DNA from: Hymenobacter sp. HSC-4F20 | GTDB taxonomy: Bacteria; Bacteroidota; Bacteroidia; Cytophagales; Hymenobacteraceae | Length of the DNA: 55,371 nucleotides | Direction: 5' to 3' | Assembly: GCF_019599275.1 (NCBI RefSeq) | Contig: NZ_JAHZTD010000008.1 | Coordinates: forward strand, 1-55,371 | Shown here: piece by piece, positions 35,350-43,723 of the stretch | Position numbering within the stretch: position 1 is the first letter of the stretch | How the letters are laid out: the number at the start of each line of letters is the position of its first letter | Made by a program: the position numbers and the translations under genes | The notes under the pieces: generated by a model | What the model was told of the DNA's origin: nothing | The model's database searches: none | What the model saw: only the letters and a program-made list of their open reading frames with translations

Positions 35350-35796
35350 ATGCCGTATATGAATGCCTATTATCGCTTAGCAGCAGGGGAACTATGGGTG
35401 CGGCCGGAAGGATACATTCACTTAATCTGGGGACCTGGGTCGGAGGATTCCGTGGCGGCGCAGCACGTATTTAATGAGGTGTTGCGCTTACTAGAAGTCA
35501 CAGGCTGCGGCAAGCTTTTAACTGATCAGCGCCGGCGGGTTCCCGCCACGGAGGAGTACATGGGCTGGCTGCTGGCCGACTGGTTGCCCAGAGCGGGAAG
35601 CAGCCAGCACTTGGCGCAGGTCGCCGTGGTGACAGCCACCCCCTTACACCTGCGCTTACAGTCCCTCGACATTAGTTCGGAAGGCCAGCGCCGCTACGGC
35701 ATTACCACCCGATACTTCGCGACCACGGAGCAGGCCAGCGAGTGGCTGCAGGCACCTGCGCTGCCGCTGGCGGAGCTAGACAAGCCTCGCTCTTAG
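35350..35796 (+). CDS. SpoIIAA/STAS-like small protein, copy 1
   Basis: This 148-residue protein and the one at 36868 share a plan: an N-terminal strand pair with 'YIHLIWGPGSED', a helix 'AAQHVFNEVLRLLEVTGCGK', a strand 'LLTDQRRRVPATEEYMGWLL', then 'DWLPRA', and a C-terminal 'ATTEQASEWL' helix. The order strand-helix-strand-helix with 'TTxxAxxWL' is that of the STAS-like 'activity in DNA/anti-sigma-like' small proteins common in Hymenobacter. The exact function is unknown. A decayed STAS gene lies directly between the two copies. The start could also be the Met four codons later. Confidence 0.6.
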   Translation: MPYMNAYYRLAAGELWVRPEGYIHLIWGPGSEDSVAAQHVFNEVLRLLEVTGCGKLLTDQRRRVPATEEYMGWLLADWLPRAGSSQHLAQVAVVTATPLHLRLQSLDISSEGQRRYGITTRYFATTEQASEWLQAPALPLAELDKPRS

Positions 35797-35812
35797 CCTA
35801 GAATGGATCTTC

Positions 35813-36136
35813 TCATCCCTGCCCGCTGGCCTGATAGCAGCTGGCTGGCAGGTTGCGCAGCAGGTACAAGCCTGAAGCTGACAGCTGCTGTATTACCCGG
35901 CCGCTGAAGCCACACCAGTAGATAACGAGTTGATGCAGGGCGGCCAGGCGTTCCATCTGCAGCACGGTGTGTTGACCTGGACGGGCCAGGTTACTGACCC
36001 GCTGGCAATCCAGCCACAGCGTATAAGTGCCCGACTCGATCAGGTCCTACATGGTTTCCAGGAAGGCAGCCGCCTCCACCGAGCTAGCGTAGTTGCCGCG
36101 CAGGCGCACACCGGTAGCGCCGCGATGCTATTCCAT
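35813..36136 (-). pseudogene. STAS-domain protein with two nonsense codons
   Basis: A continuous minus-strand frame reads 'ME', TAG, 'HRGATGVRLRGNYASSVEAA', 'AFLETM', TAG, 'DLIESGTYTLWLDCQRVSNL', 'LHQLVIYWCGFSGRVIQQLS' and 'ASGLYLLRNLPASCYQ', ending at TGA 35813. The pattern of a strand with Asp-Cys, helix, strand and 'SGLYLL' matches anti-sigma-factor antagonist STAS domains. The usual phosphorylatable Ser position reads 'DCQRVSN'. Two in-frame TAG codons make it a pseudogene unless suppressed. Confidence 0.6.
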
Positions 36137-36149
36137 TTGTAGAGTAAAC

Positions 36150-36752
36150 GGAGTATGCATGTAAGGCGGCTTATCGGACCAAGGGCAGTTCGTTCTAAGA
36201 CAAAGAGCACTGAACGCAGCAGAGCATGTTTTCTCCCCTAGGCTCATACGCTCCAGTAGTCCGGGTACTTCGTACTGCAACCGATCCTCAGCGGCGGCGC
36301 GGCGTTTACCCTGCTTAGGGCCGAAGCAGGTAGTAATGGCCAGGTGCAGGTCCCACCAGGTGTAGAGCACTTCCCGGTAGGCGCGCGGCAACTGCTGCAG
36401 GCAGTAGGCCGAAGCAGAGGTGGGTACCCAGGTAAGGTACTTTGTACTCCCAAGTCAGGCGGCGGGGCGCAGGGGGTACAGCCCCGGCGTAACCTGGGGT
36501 TCATCAGCGGGCAAGAGCACGATCTTCTGCTTGGGAAAGTTGTGGGGGAACACGCGCTCCAACCGGTAGCCGCTACGAAACTGCCAGGTGGCTCGTGCTC
36601 ACGGGCAAGATGCAGCGAGTCACCCGGATGCGGAGCCAGGGCGCAAGTCGGCCGTGGAAACGATGTTGAAATAGATGGCTGCAGCCTTGGTCAGGCGCAC
36701 CCGGCCGTCGCGGTAGAGGGTGATTTTTATGGCAGAGTTGCACTCCATCATG
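36150..36752 (-). pseudogene. Decayed hypothetical gene
   Basis: Minus-strand pieces in successive frames read 'MECNSAIKITLYRDGRVRLT' and 'KAAAIYFNIVSTADLRPG' (start near 36750), then 'LHLAREHEPPGSFVAATG', 'KQKIVLLPADEPQVTPGLYP', and later 'REVLYTWWDLHLAITTCFG'. They look like one protein of about 180-200 residues split by several frameshifts and stops. The family is not recognised. Together with the STAS wreck it fills the gap between the two SpoIIAA/STAS-like paralogues. Confidence 0.35.
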
Positions 36753-36867
36753 CGTGTTTAATAAAGGGGTAAACAGCGGGTTATGTGTGTGACCAGAGTT
36801 TTAAAAGACCAGCCAATGCGGTATTTTGCATAGTCTATTGTGCTCGTTCTCTCCCCCTCGTCCTTTC

Positions 36868-37299
36868 ATGTCTTCGCTGCCCACCACACCTAGGGTATTT
36901 TTTGAAAACCCGCTGGCCGTAATCTTAACGGAAGAGTGCGGCCAGTACATTCGCCTGGTGTGGAAACAGGCGGCCTGGAACCTGGCCGCGGCGCGCACAG
37001 TGATGGAGCAACTCCTGCTATGCCTACACCAGACGGGTTGGGGCAAAGTCATCATCAAACAGCCCCCGTTGCCGACCTTCCCGTTAGCCTACCACACCTG
37101 GCTACTCTATGACTGGTTTCCCCGCGCCGAAGCGGCCGGCGGCTGGTGCTACGCGCTAATTCCGCCCAAGGGGCTGTTTGCCCACGTGGGCTTTGCTGAC
37201 TTTCTCTGTCAGCTGCGCCGGCGTGGGGTCCGCTTGTGCGTGGCCAGTTCGCGCGAACAGGCCCTGGAATGGCTTATCCAGCAGGCTCCCGAAGCGTAA
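36868..37299 (+). CDS. SpoIIAA/STAS-like small protein, copy 2
   Basis: From ATG 36868 the product is 143 residues. It aligns by eye with the 35350 protein: 'QYIRLVWKQAAWNLAAARTV' against 'GYIHLIWGPGSED', 'LLLCLHQTGWGKVIIKQPPL' against 'VLRLLEVTGCGKLLTDQRRR', 'YHTWLLYDWFPRAEAAGG' against 'YMGWLLADWLPRAGSSQ', and 'SSREQALEWLIQQ' against 'TTEQASEWLQAP'. The two are clear but distant paralogues. A TATTTTGC string at about 36822 could serve as its -7 element. Function unknown; no DNA-binding or catalytic motif is seen. Confidence 0.62.
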   Translation: MSSLPTTPRVFFENPLAVILTEECGQYIRLVWKQAAWNLAAARTVMEQLLLCLHQTGWGKVIIKQPPLPTFPLAYHTWLLYDWFPRAEAAGGWCYALIPPKGLFAHVGFADFLCQLRRRGVRLCVASSREQALEWLIQQAPEA

Positions 37300-37308
37300 G
37301 GCGTAGCT

Positions 37309-38352
37309 TCAGATGGTCTTTGCGGCGCTATTCGCCCAATCGATGGCGAACTGATGCACCTCGTCGATGCGGTCTATGTTCGTCGGCACCCCATTAACTA
37401 CCCTTTCCTCCTGGAAATAGTGGTTGCAGTCTGGGTAGACGCGGTAGAGGAGATTGGTTTTGCCTTGGCGCAGAAATTCCAGCTTGGCGTAATCCATACT
37501 CATAATCGTTTGATTATTGTCACGTCCGCCGGCGATGTATAGAATAGGAATGGACAGCTTGAGCATGTTTTCCAAAGGCGTAGTTCGGCTAAAGCTGCTC
37601 CATTTCAAGTAAGTGGAACCATACCAGGTTTGATCTACGGCCTTGGGCGATTGGTACAGCTTGGCATACTCTGCGTACAACGAATCGACGATGCGCTGGC
37701 CCTCGACCGGGCTTATCTGCTTTCGCTCAACCTGCAAGCGGGCAGTTAGCAGAAAGTCATACAGGTGGTTCAACGTATTACCCACCAGGCACACGACGTG
37801 GGTGACCTTCTTGTTCAGAACGGCTACCCGAGGTGCTACCTGCGACCCTTCAGAGTAACCTATGACGATGACCTTACGGGTATCTATAGGGAAATTTTTA
37901 ACTACATAATCAATGGTTGCTGAGGCTGCTTCCGCCTGCCAGTCCAAACTGTAGAGGTGCGTGAACGTATCGTTTTCGGGATAATACCCACGGCCCGAAC
38001 TGCTGTAGCGCAAGCTGTCTTGGAACGGAATACCTGGTTTACTGATAACCACAACGTAGTAGTCTTTCGCGTACCGGCGGACGTCCAACGGGACGGAGCT
38101 ATTGTAGCGCCCCGATTTGGTTTTGTAATAAAGAGGAAAGTTGCCCGAGCCGTCCAGATACACCAGCAATGGTCTTCTGGCTTTGGAAGCAGACTTGGTG
38201 ACATGAATAGTAAAGCTCTTCAGCCGGGCCCGGTGAAGCGTGCAATGCTCAAATAAGTCGTTTTTCGCCTGTTGTCCGCGGCCCGTTAGAGGAGTGAGTA
38301 GCAGAAGCAGGCAGAGAAGCCGATGTAGCAGTAGTAAAAAGAAGCGGCTCAT
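37309..38352 (-). CDS. Exported alpha/beta hydrolase
   Basis: From ATG 38350-38352 this is a 347-residue protein with a signal peptide (1-27, Leu-rich, ending 'GRGQQ'). The hydrolase core has the nucleophile elbow 'VIVIGYSEGSQVA' (Ser of GYSEGS), an acid in 'YIAGGRDNNQTI' and a catalytic His in 'YPDCNHYFQEE'. An early 'LLVYLDGSGNFPLYYK' holds the oxyanion region. It is an esterase- or dienelactone-hydrolase-like enzyme of unknown substrate, likely periplasmic. An upstream ATG at 38391 is in frame, but it lies inside the 66-bp palindrome and would place a charged stretch before the signal peptide. Confidence 0.85.
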   Translation of the reverse strand: MSRFFLLLLHRLLCLLLLLTPLTGRGQQAKNDLFEHCTLHRARLKSFTIHVTKSASKARRPLLVYLDGSGNFPLYYKTKSGRYNSSVPLDVRRYAKDYYVVVISKPGIPFQDSLRYSSSGRGYYPENDTFTHLYSLDWQAEAASATIDYVVKNFPIDTRKVIVIGYSEGSQVAPRVAVLNKKVTHVVCLVGNTLNHLYDFLLTARLQVERKQISPVEGQRIVDSLYAEYAKLYQSPKAVDQTWYGSTYLKWSSFSRTTPLENMLKLSIPILYIAGGRDNNQTIMSMDYAKLEFLRQGKTNLLYRVYPDCNHYFQEERVVNGVPTNIDRIDEVHQFAIDWANSAAKTI

Positions 38353-38368
38353 AGAATGAGTAGTAATG

Positions 38369-38434
38369 CGAAAGAGCAACAACGAGCGCATACTACGAAA
38401 TATTTCGTAGTATGCGCTCGTTGTTGCTCTTTCG
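38369..38434. repeat. Perfect 66-bp palindrome
   Basis: Bases 38369-38401 are the exact reverse complement of 38402-38434, with no spacer; the centre reads CGAAAT|ATTTCG. Each arm encodes MRSLLLFR outward: the minus strand into the hydrolase frame, the plus strand into a short open stretch. Perfect spacer-free palindromes of this size are unstable in most bacteria, so it is either a very recent inverted duplication, a protected site or an assembly fold-back. Confidence 0.9.
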
Positions 38435-38695
38435 TAGAATACGCTTCAGGCTTTTTCTTGGTAATGAAGAGGCCTACTGCCCTGCCGTTAGCTGATAGTT
38501 GGTGAGCCCCGCTAGGCCACACGAAAATGCAATGGTGGATTGTCGAGATTCAGGTGGTGGTTGATTTGCTCGACTAGGTCACTGAGCGCGAGTAAGGCTG
38601 GCGCCAAGTCGCGGGTGTCTATGAGACCGTTTTGTAGAGCAGGGGAATGCGGTGAAGTAACGGATTCTGCCTAATATGGGCCTACAATTCACTTT
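38435..38695. other. Gene-free stretch
   Basis: These 261 bases between the palindrome and the lipocalin-like gene show no gene on either strand. They should hold the promoter of the lipocalin-like gene; no exact TAnnTTTG was identified. Confidence 0.5.
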
Positions 38696-39133
38696 ATGCG
38701 ATATCTCTTCTCCATTCTGTCTAGTATTCTCCTTTTCAGCTTAGTTGCTAGCTGCACTAAAAAGGACGATTCACCTTCGCCCGTCAGCATTGTTGGCCGG
38801 TGGGATCTGGTAACCACTAACACGAAGGAATACGATTCTAGTGGGCGTGTTATCTCTGACCGTACCGATACGCCCAGCGCTGGTGCTCAAGGAGAGTATT
38901 ATATGACCTTTAAGGCGAACAACTTATACGAGGCCTATGCTGCTTCCTCTTTTACCAGAAGTGGCACTTATACCTATACGCCCGGGCATCTGCGCACACT
39001 GCAGAATACGCTACTCGATGATATCTTAGACTATACGGTGAAAGAACACACAGCCAAACAATTGGTCTTAGAGCTTGACCAACGAACCAAGCAAGCAGGG
39101 AAGGTCTACACGTATACGCACAAAAAACACTAG
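38696..39133 (+). CDS. Lipocalin-like lipoprotein
   Basis: The 145-residue protein has a lipoprotein signal peptide with lipobox 'LVAS' before Cys20, followed by the tether 'TKKDDSPSPVS'. The mature domain begins 'IVGRWDLVTTNTKEYDSSGR', the usual opening of lipocalin-like domain proteins of Bacteroidota (GxW motif), with later strands 'GEYYMTFKANNLYEAY' and 'RSGTYTYTPGHLRTL', and 'KQLVLELDQRTKQAGKVYTY' at the end. Such proteins sit in the outer membrane and may bind small hydrophobic ligands; the ligand is unknown. A very strong hairpin follows the stop. Confidence 0.88.
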   Translation: MRYLFSILSSILLFSLVASCTKKDDSPSPVSIVGRWDLVTTNTKEYDSSGRVISDRTDTPSAGAQGEYYMTFKANNLYEAYAASSFTRSGTYTYTPGHLRTLQNTLLDDILDYTVKEHTAKQLVLELDQRTKQAGKVYTYTHKKH

Positions 39134-39172
39134 GTCATCTCAACACAAAAGCCCTGACCATCCGGCTTGTCT

Positions 39173-39240
39173 TTACCCAAATCCGGAAGCAAAAAGCGCT
39201 AGCCGGTAGGCTGGCGCTTTTTGCTTCCGGATTTGGGTAA
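39173..39240. terminator. 32-bp stem hairpin, probable bidirectional terminator
   Basis: Arms 39173-39204 and 39209-39240 pair around a GGTA loop with one T/C mismatch (a G-T pair in RNA). The stem includes AAAAAGC and GCTTTTT runs. It begins 40 bp after the lipocalin-like gene and should stop transcription effectively from both directions. The length far exceeds an ordinary intrinsic terminator. Confidence 0.75.
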
Positions 39241-39332
39241 CAGTACTACCCTAAGCTGCAGTGGCTCAGAAAGGTGTACCTTTCTGGGCTGGCTATTGCC
39301 TATCCACCCTGGCTTCATTACCCCGCGCACAC

Positions 39333-40295
39333 ATGACGCTTAGGCTCTGTCTTTTATTCTCTCTCATTACTTCTTGTCGGGCAGAATGTAAACTGCCTTC
39401 CCCAGTGGTGCGGAAATATTTGGAAGAAGTCGTTGGTATCATGCAAGCCAACTCTGTTAATCGGAAGACTATCAACTGGGTAGACTTCAGGCAAAACCTG
39501 CTAGCGCAAGCAGGCGACGCCCAAACGATTGAGCAGGCTTATCCAGCAGTTGTATTCGCCATCGTTGCCCTAGGCGATAAACACAGTTTTTTTGTGCCCG
39601 CAAGCCCTGTGAAGCGACCCGAAGGCCCCGCAGATAAGAAGCCCCCGGTATACCTTGATGAGCCGGTGCCCGGAGACATCGGCTACATCCGCATCCCCTG
39701 GGTAGTCGGCAATCAGCAACAACTGGCCGCGTATATAGCCCATGTACAAGCCCAGATCAAGGAGCGGGATAAGGCGGAATTAAAAGGATGGCTCGTGGAC
39801 CTAAGAGGGAATATGGGCGGGAATATGTGGCCCATGCTCGTGGGGGTAGGGCCGGTTTTGGGAGAAGATACAGTCGGCTATTTTTTGGATTCAAATAAGA
39901 CGAAAACCGTGTGGCGTTACGAAAAAGGCAAAGCTTTGCTGGACGGCGACATACAGGCAGAGACAACTCCGTATTACACATTAAAGTCCGCCAATCCGGT
40001 CGTGGCCGTGTTGACCGACAGCCTAACGGCCAGTTCGGGCGAGGCCGTGGTAGTCGCCTTCAAGGCTCGGAAGCACACCAAAAGCTTTGGAACGAATACA
40101 AGTGGCGTGTCGACTAGCAACAGCCGCTTTGATTTGTCTGATGGGTCTATTATCTGGCTGACGACCGCCGTATTCGCCGACCGCCATCTGGTACCATACG
40201 GCCACTCGATAGCACCCGACGAGCGGTGCAAGTCCACCGAAGTCGTAACGCGTGCTATTCGCTGGATTCGAGAAGAGCACAAGGCGAAGAAATAA
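39333..40295 (+). CDS. S41-family (tail-specific-like) peptidase, lipoprotein
   Basis: From ATG 39333 this is a 320-residue protein with a lipoprotein-type signal ('LLFSLITSC'). The 'GDIGYIRIPWVVGNQQQLAA' strand and 'LKGWLVDLRGNMGGNMWPML' match the S41 core, and the nucleophile is the Ser in 'VAVLTDSLTASSGEAVVVAF'. A downstream 'KSFGTNTSGVSTSNSRFDL' matches the 'GxxTxG' segment, but the expected catalytic Lys is not obvious. There is no PDZ domain. It should be anchored in the envelope and cleave peptides or be a degenerate relative. An upstream TTG or GTG start would only precede the signal. Confidence 0.85.
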   Translation: MTLRLCLLFSLITSCRAECKLPSPVVRKYLEEVVGIMQANSVNRKTINWVDFRQNLLAQAGDAQTIEQAYPAVVFAIVALGDKHSFFVPASPVKRPEGPADKKPPVYLDEPVPGDIGYIRIPWVVGNQQQLAAYIAHVQAQIKERDKAELKGWLVDLRGNMGGNMWPMLVGVGPVLGEDTVGYFLDSNKTKTVWRYEKGKALLDGDIQAETTPYYTLKSANPVVAVLTDSLTASSGEAVVVAFKARKHTKSFGTNTSGVSTSNSRFDLSDGSIIWLTTAVFADRHLVPYGHSIAPDERCKSTEVVTRAIRWIREEHKAKK

Positions 40296-40585
40296 GTAGT
40301 TTGTCTAAAAGGAGGGACTAGCAAGAACAGTAATTCTGTGGCTTAACAAGGCACGCCTTATGAAGCCACCCAGCCGACCTACTGAAATTCTATCCGGCCG
40401 TCCCCATCCGGGGCCGGGGCTGTTTCTATCTTGGTGCGTAAATAAACCTACTCTATAAAGAAACACCTACTCCTCTGGCTCCTGTGCCTGCTCCCACTTG
40501 CTCGCTCTGCCTATAACCCGGTAGCAGTGTTGCGCCACCCGTACCGTTGGACGCAGCATTATCCTGTAATCTCTATACCTGTACG
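40296..40585. other. Gene-free stretch with a signal-peptide-like scrap
   Basis: These 290 bases contain no complete gene. Around 40455-40515 a plus-strand frame reads 'KKHLLLWLLCLLPLARSAYN', which looks like the start of an exported protein that is then out of frame. It is probably a remnant of another envelope gene. Confidence 0.35.
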
Positions 40586-41632
40586 ATGCGTTTCCTTGTG
40601 ATATTTTTACTTGCCTGCACCACCCAGGCCGTTGCGCAACGCACCATCCCCACGCTCACTACCCAGGAATACCAAGCAGGGCATTTCAATGGGACCGTGC
40701 TGGCCGAGAAAAATGGACGCGTCGTCTCCCAGGTGAGTAAAGGAAACGCCAACTTTCAGTTTGGGGTCCCTATTGCGGCGGATACACGGTTTCCCATTGC
40801 GTCCATGACCAAGTTGTTTACCGCTATTCTGACACTACAACTTCTGGAGAAAGCCCAACTCCGCCTGGATGCTCCCGCCTCTGCCTACGTGCCGGACTTA
40901 CCCGCGGCTTGCCGCAGTATCACCCTCCGGGAGCTGCTCACGCACACCTCCGGCTTACAGAACGAACCGGTGCGGGCCTATCAAGCCGCGTATTCCACTA
41001 AGGAGTTCGTGCAGCGTTTCGTGGTCAAGGACAGCACCCAGAAGCCCTCTGCGTTTAATTACAATAACGTGGACTACATTCTGCTTACCCACGTTCTGGA
41101 AACGGTTACCAAGAAGCCGTTTGCGGCCCTGGTGCAAGCCCAGATTCTGAGCCCCTTGCAGATGCGGGACACGGGCGTTCTAAGTGAGTCCCGCGTCATT
41201 CCACGGCTGGCCTACGGCTATCATAACTATACCTTTGGGAAGGGCAGCGCAAAGGACACGCTACGCAATGACCGTCGGTACGTGTCCAACTACGCCGGTG
41301 CCGGCGCGCTCTATTCTACTGCCACCGACCTGCTCAAGCTGGTGCACGGCGTGAAAGCCCACACGCTGCTCTCGGCCGCCACCACGGAAGCCTATTTGCT
41401 CAAGCCTCAACAAGGTACGTTCATCGACTATGCCCGCGGCTATAGCACGATTGGCTTCTTCTACAACGACAAGTCAATGGCTGCCCCCATCCTGGAGCGC
41501 CGGGGCAGTATTGATGGCTTCAATTCCGTGTTATTAACCACTCCCGACTTCACGAAAGTGGTTATCATTTTAACCAACACGGATCAGGCGGATTTAGAAA
41601 CGTTTGGAGACAAGATATACCACGCGTTCTAA
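40586..41632 (+). CDS. Serine beta-lactamase/penicillin-binding-protein-like hydrolase (class C fold)
   Basis: The 348-residue protein has a signal peptide (1-18, 'LVIFLLACTTQAVAQ') and the motifs of the beta-lactamase class C/PBP4-like family: the nucleophile in 'FPIASMTKLFTAIL' (SxxK), the second motif YxN in 'FNYNNVDYILL', and 'LLTHTSGLQNEP', the family's hallmark. A KTG-type third motif is not clear near the C-terminus ('LERRGSIDGFNSVLL' occupies the usual HxG position). It is therefore more likely an esterase or D-aminopeptidase-type enzyme than an antibiotic-resistance enzyme. Periplasmic. Confidence 0.88.
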   Translation: MRFLVIFLLACTTQAVAQRTIPTLTTQEYQAGHFNGTVLAEKNGRVVSQVSKGNANFQFGVPIAADTRFPIASMTKLFTAILTLQLLEKAQLRLDAPASAYVPDLPAACRSITLRELLTHTSGLQNEPVRAYQAAYSTKEFVQRFVVKDSTQKPSAFNYNNVDYILLTHVLETVTKKPFAALVQAQILSPLQMRDTGVLSESRVIPRLAYGYHNYTFGKGSAKDTLRNDRRYVSNYAGAGALYSTATDLLKLVHGVKAHTLLSAATTEAYLLKPQQGTFIDYARGYSTIGFFYNDKSMAAPILERRGSIDGFNSVLLTTPDFTKVVIILTNTDQADLETFGDKIYHAF

Positions 41633-41740
41633 TCGAATACTGGAGTCAGCACCCTATAGGAGGAAACACACCTGCAGGAACTGCGGTAAATAGGGCGGGA
41701 GACGAGTACGAGCAACAGTACTGCCTAGTGCCAGCTTTCA

Positions 41741-41896
41741 ATGTTTCCGGTTCCACAAAAAATGGAAGCAGACACGAAGCCAACCGCTTTCGTCGGTCCG
41801 TTTCGTTTTCGCACGTTTACCCATTTTGCACTGGGAGTAGGGGTTCCTCTTCCAAAAGGACGGATTTACACGCTAAGCATTTTTGGCCTTGCGTAA
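41741..41896 (+). CDS. Possible 51-residue small protein
   Basis: A frame from ATG 41741 to TAA 41894-41896 codes for 'MFPVPQKMEADTKPTAFVGP', 'FRFRTFTHFALGVGVPLPKG' and 'RIYTLSIFGLA'. It has reasonable composition but no recognised family and may be a fragment. Nothing else in 41633-42132 looks coding. Confidence 0.25.
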   Translation: MFPVPQKMEADTKPTAFVGPFRFRTFTHFALGVGVPLPKGRIYTLSIFGLA

Positions 41897-42132
41897 ACGG
41901 CTCATCTCCCGTCGCATCTCTGATGAGTAGAGACCAGCAGGGACGAATAACAGGTTGAACGTTTGGCCCTACTTTTTGGCCGTTTGCCTATCCATGGTCG
42001 TTCGGCATTGCCCAGACCTTTGTGCTGTAGTCCAGTTGCTCATGCTGCTGCTGGCCAACGCGTCACAGTTGGCTAGTAACCAGCTGCAACCACCTCTTTT
42101 TCTCTTTAAGCACGACGTACCGCATGACGACT

Positions 42133-42648
42133 ATGGAACAACAAACCCGGCAGTTTCGCCTGCTAACCGATTGGTACCTTTCGGTGCTAGAAGGCGTTCA
42201 ACCGGCTGACGGCTGCCGAACTCTGAGTGAGCACAACAATAGCTTGGAATGGCTCGCCGGCCACTTGCTGGTGACGCGCAGCCGCAACCTCGCCCGGTTA
42301 GGGGGGCCGACACCAGAGTGGTCCTTCCTAGACGCCTATGTGGATCCGACTCTGCCGCTGCCCGGCTTTCGCCCCTTCGACAGCAACCGGATCTACCCGA
42401 GCCTAGCCGAGTGCACCTCGGCATGGGAGCGGGTTTCTCAGACCTTTTTAGCCACCCTGCAAGCCGCCGAGGAACGTGTACTGCAAACCGTGTTGCCGCT
42501 CAGCGGTCCAACCGGAGGCCATACGCTGGAGGACTTATTGGTTTCGGTGGTGCTGCACGAGGCCTTTCATATCGGGCAAATGAGTATCATTCGCAAAGCG
42601 CTCGGCTACCCCGCCATGTACTGGTTTATGCGCCCAGTTCACGCATAG
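42133..42648 (+). CDS. DinB-like metal-dependent protein
   Basis: Starting at ATG 42133 (or three codons earlier at 42124) this is a protein of about 171 residues with the four-helix DinB/YfiT plan. The three metal-binding His are in 'LSEHNNSLEWLAGHLLVTR' and 'VVLHEAFHIGQMSIIRKALG'. The family contains thiol-dependent transferases, many of unknown substrate. It is followed 35 bp later by an AraC regulator in the same direction, so they probably form one unit. Confidence 0.88.
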   Translation: MEQQTRQFRLLTDWYLSVLEGVQPADGCRTLSEHNNSLEWLAGHLLVTRSRNLARLGGPTPEWSFLDAYVDPTLPLPGFRPFDSNRIYPSLAECTSAWERVSQTFLATLQAAEERVLQTVLPLSGPTGGHTLEDLLVSVVLHEAFHIGQMSIIRKALGYPAMYWFMRPVHA

Positions 42649-42683
42649 AAGCTTCCGTAGCCCCCATTCAGCACCTAGTGCTC

Positions 42684-43538
42684 ATGCTTGCATCTGCCCC
42701 CTCTTCGAACAGTGAGTTCACGAAAGCCCCGATTTCGTTGCTACGCTACTGCACCCAGACACCTGCTCCCCGGGCTCGCGTGCTGTTGCCCCAGCATATG
42801 TTTACCTTTCTTCTGGCCGGCGAAAAAACGGTATACTTTGCCGGTGCGCAGGTGACCATTCAGCCGCAGCAGTTTGTGCTCCTGGCGGCGGGAAATTGCT
42901 TGATGAGCGAGAAGATAGCGGCTCCGGCCACAGAGTACCATAGCCTGCTGCTGCTGTTCGACCACCAGGTGCTCGCTGATTTTTGTCATCGCCATGCCGC
43001 GTGGCTCGGTCAGCCCGACCAGCATGCAGCGAGCCAGCCGTTTCTGCGGTTTGAGCAAAATGCCTTCCTGGCCACTTTCGTGCGGTCGTTGGACTGCTTG
43101 CTGACGGAGGAAGCGGCGGCTATTCCCCAGCAGTTACAGCGCGTGAAATTGGAAGAGTTACTGCTGTACCTAGCACTCCATTATCCCGGGCAGTTCCAGC
43201 AACTTCGCCGCTTGGGTCAAGAGGCTAACGAAGAAGTATTGGTCCGTCAAGCGGTTACCTCGCATATCGGCAGTCCGGTTGCCGTCGCGGAGTTGGCTTT
43301 TCTGTGCCATATGAGTCTGTCCACCTTCAAGCGCCGGTTTGCCCAACTCTACGGTACGAGCCCGCGCAGATGGCTACTGGAGCGGCGGATGGAAAAAGCT
43401 GCCACCCTGCTTCGACAGGCGGACCGTAACGTGAGTGAACTGTCTGACGAGCTAGGCTACGAGAATCTGTCCAGCTTTATTCAGTCCTTTAAGCAGTTCT
43501 ACGGCGTGACCCCCAAGCAATATCAAGGAGCGGGGTAG
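42684..43538 (+). CDS. AraC-family regulator
   Basis: From ATG 42684 this is a 284-residue protein. The N-terminal part (about 15-150) is a cupin-like ligand domain ('FTFLLAGEKTVYFAGAQVTI', 'QQFVLLAAGNCLMSEK'). The C-terminal part (about 180-280) is the double HTH with 'VAELAFLCHMSLSTFKRRFA', 'GTSPRRWLLERRMEKAA' and 'VSELSDELGYENLSSFIQSF', then 'FYGVTPKQYQ'. Open sequence in the same frame upstream runs through the DinB gene in a different frame and is not coding. A DinB-plus-AraC arrangement suggests regulation of the DinB gene. Confidence 0.93.
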   Translation: MLASAPSSNSEFTKAPISLLRYCTQTPAPRARVLLPQHMFTFLLAGEKTVYFAGAQVTIQPQQFVLLAAGNCLMSEKIAAPATEYHSLLLLFDHQVLADFCHRHAAWLGQPDQHAASQPFLRFEQNAFLATFVRSLDCLLTEEAAAIPQQLQRVKLEELLLYLALHYPGQFQQLRRLGQEANEEVLVRQAVTSHIGSPVAVAELAFLCHMSLSTFKRRFAQLYGTSPRRWLLERRMEKAATLLRQADRNVSELSDELGYENLSSFIQSFKQFYGVTPKQYQGAG

Positions 43539-43632
43539 CGGTGGCCAGTCTGATGAGCCAATGGTTTAGCGTGTAAATCTGCCCTTTTGGAATAAGAACC
43601 CCGAGTAAGGGTACTTGATCCACCCATTTCCT

Positions 43633-43670
43633 GAAGCCCCTAGGTCGCCACCACCTGAGGGCTTCGCCTT
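43633..43670 (+). terminator. Probable intrinsic terminator after the AraC gene
   Basis: GAAGCCC and GGGCTTC flank a loop with an inner AGGT/ACCT pair and are followed by CGCCTTTT. It lies about 95 bp after the AraC stop. Confidence 0.5.
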
Positions 43671-43723
43671 TTCAGACAAAGCCGGCTGGGTGACTTATCG
43701 TGCTAGTGTACCAAAGCTACGCG

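Noticed and set aside
40586..41632. Antibiotic-resistance beta-lactamase
   Set aside because: The SxxK and YxN motifs place it in the class C fold, but there is no clear KTG, and the family is dominated by esterases and peptidases. Resistance cannot be claimed.
42249..42683. Long N-terminal extension of the AraC gene
   Set aside because: The extension overlaps the DinB gene in another frame and is Arg/Pro-rich without structure. The AraC protein starts naturally at 42684.
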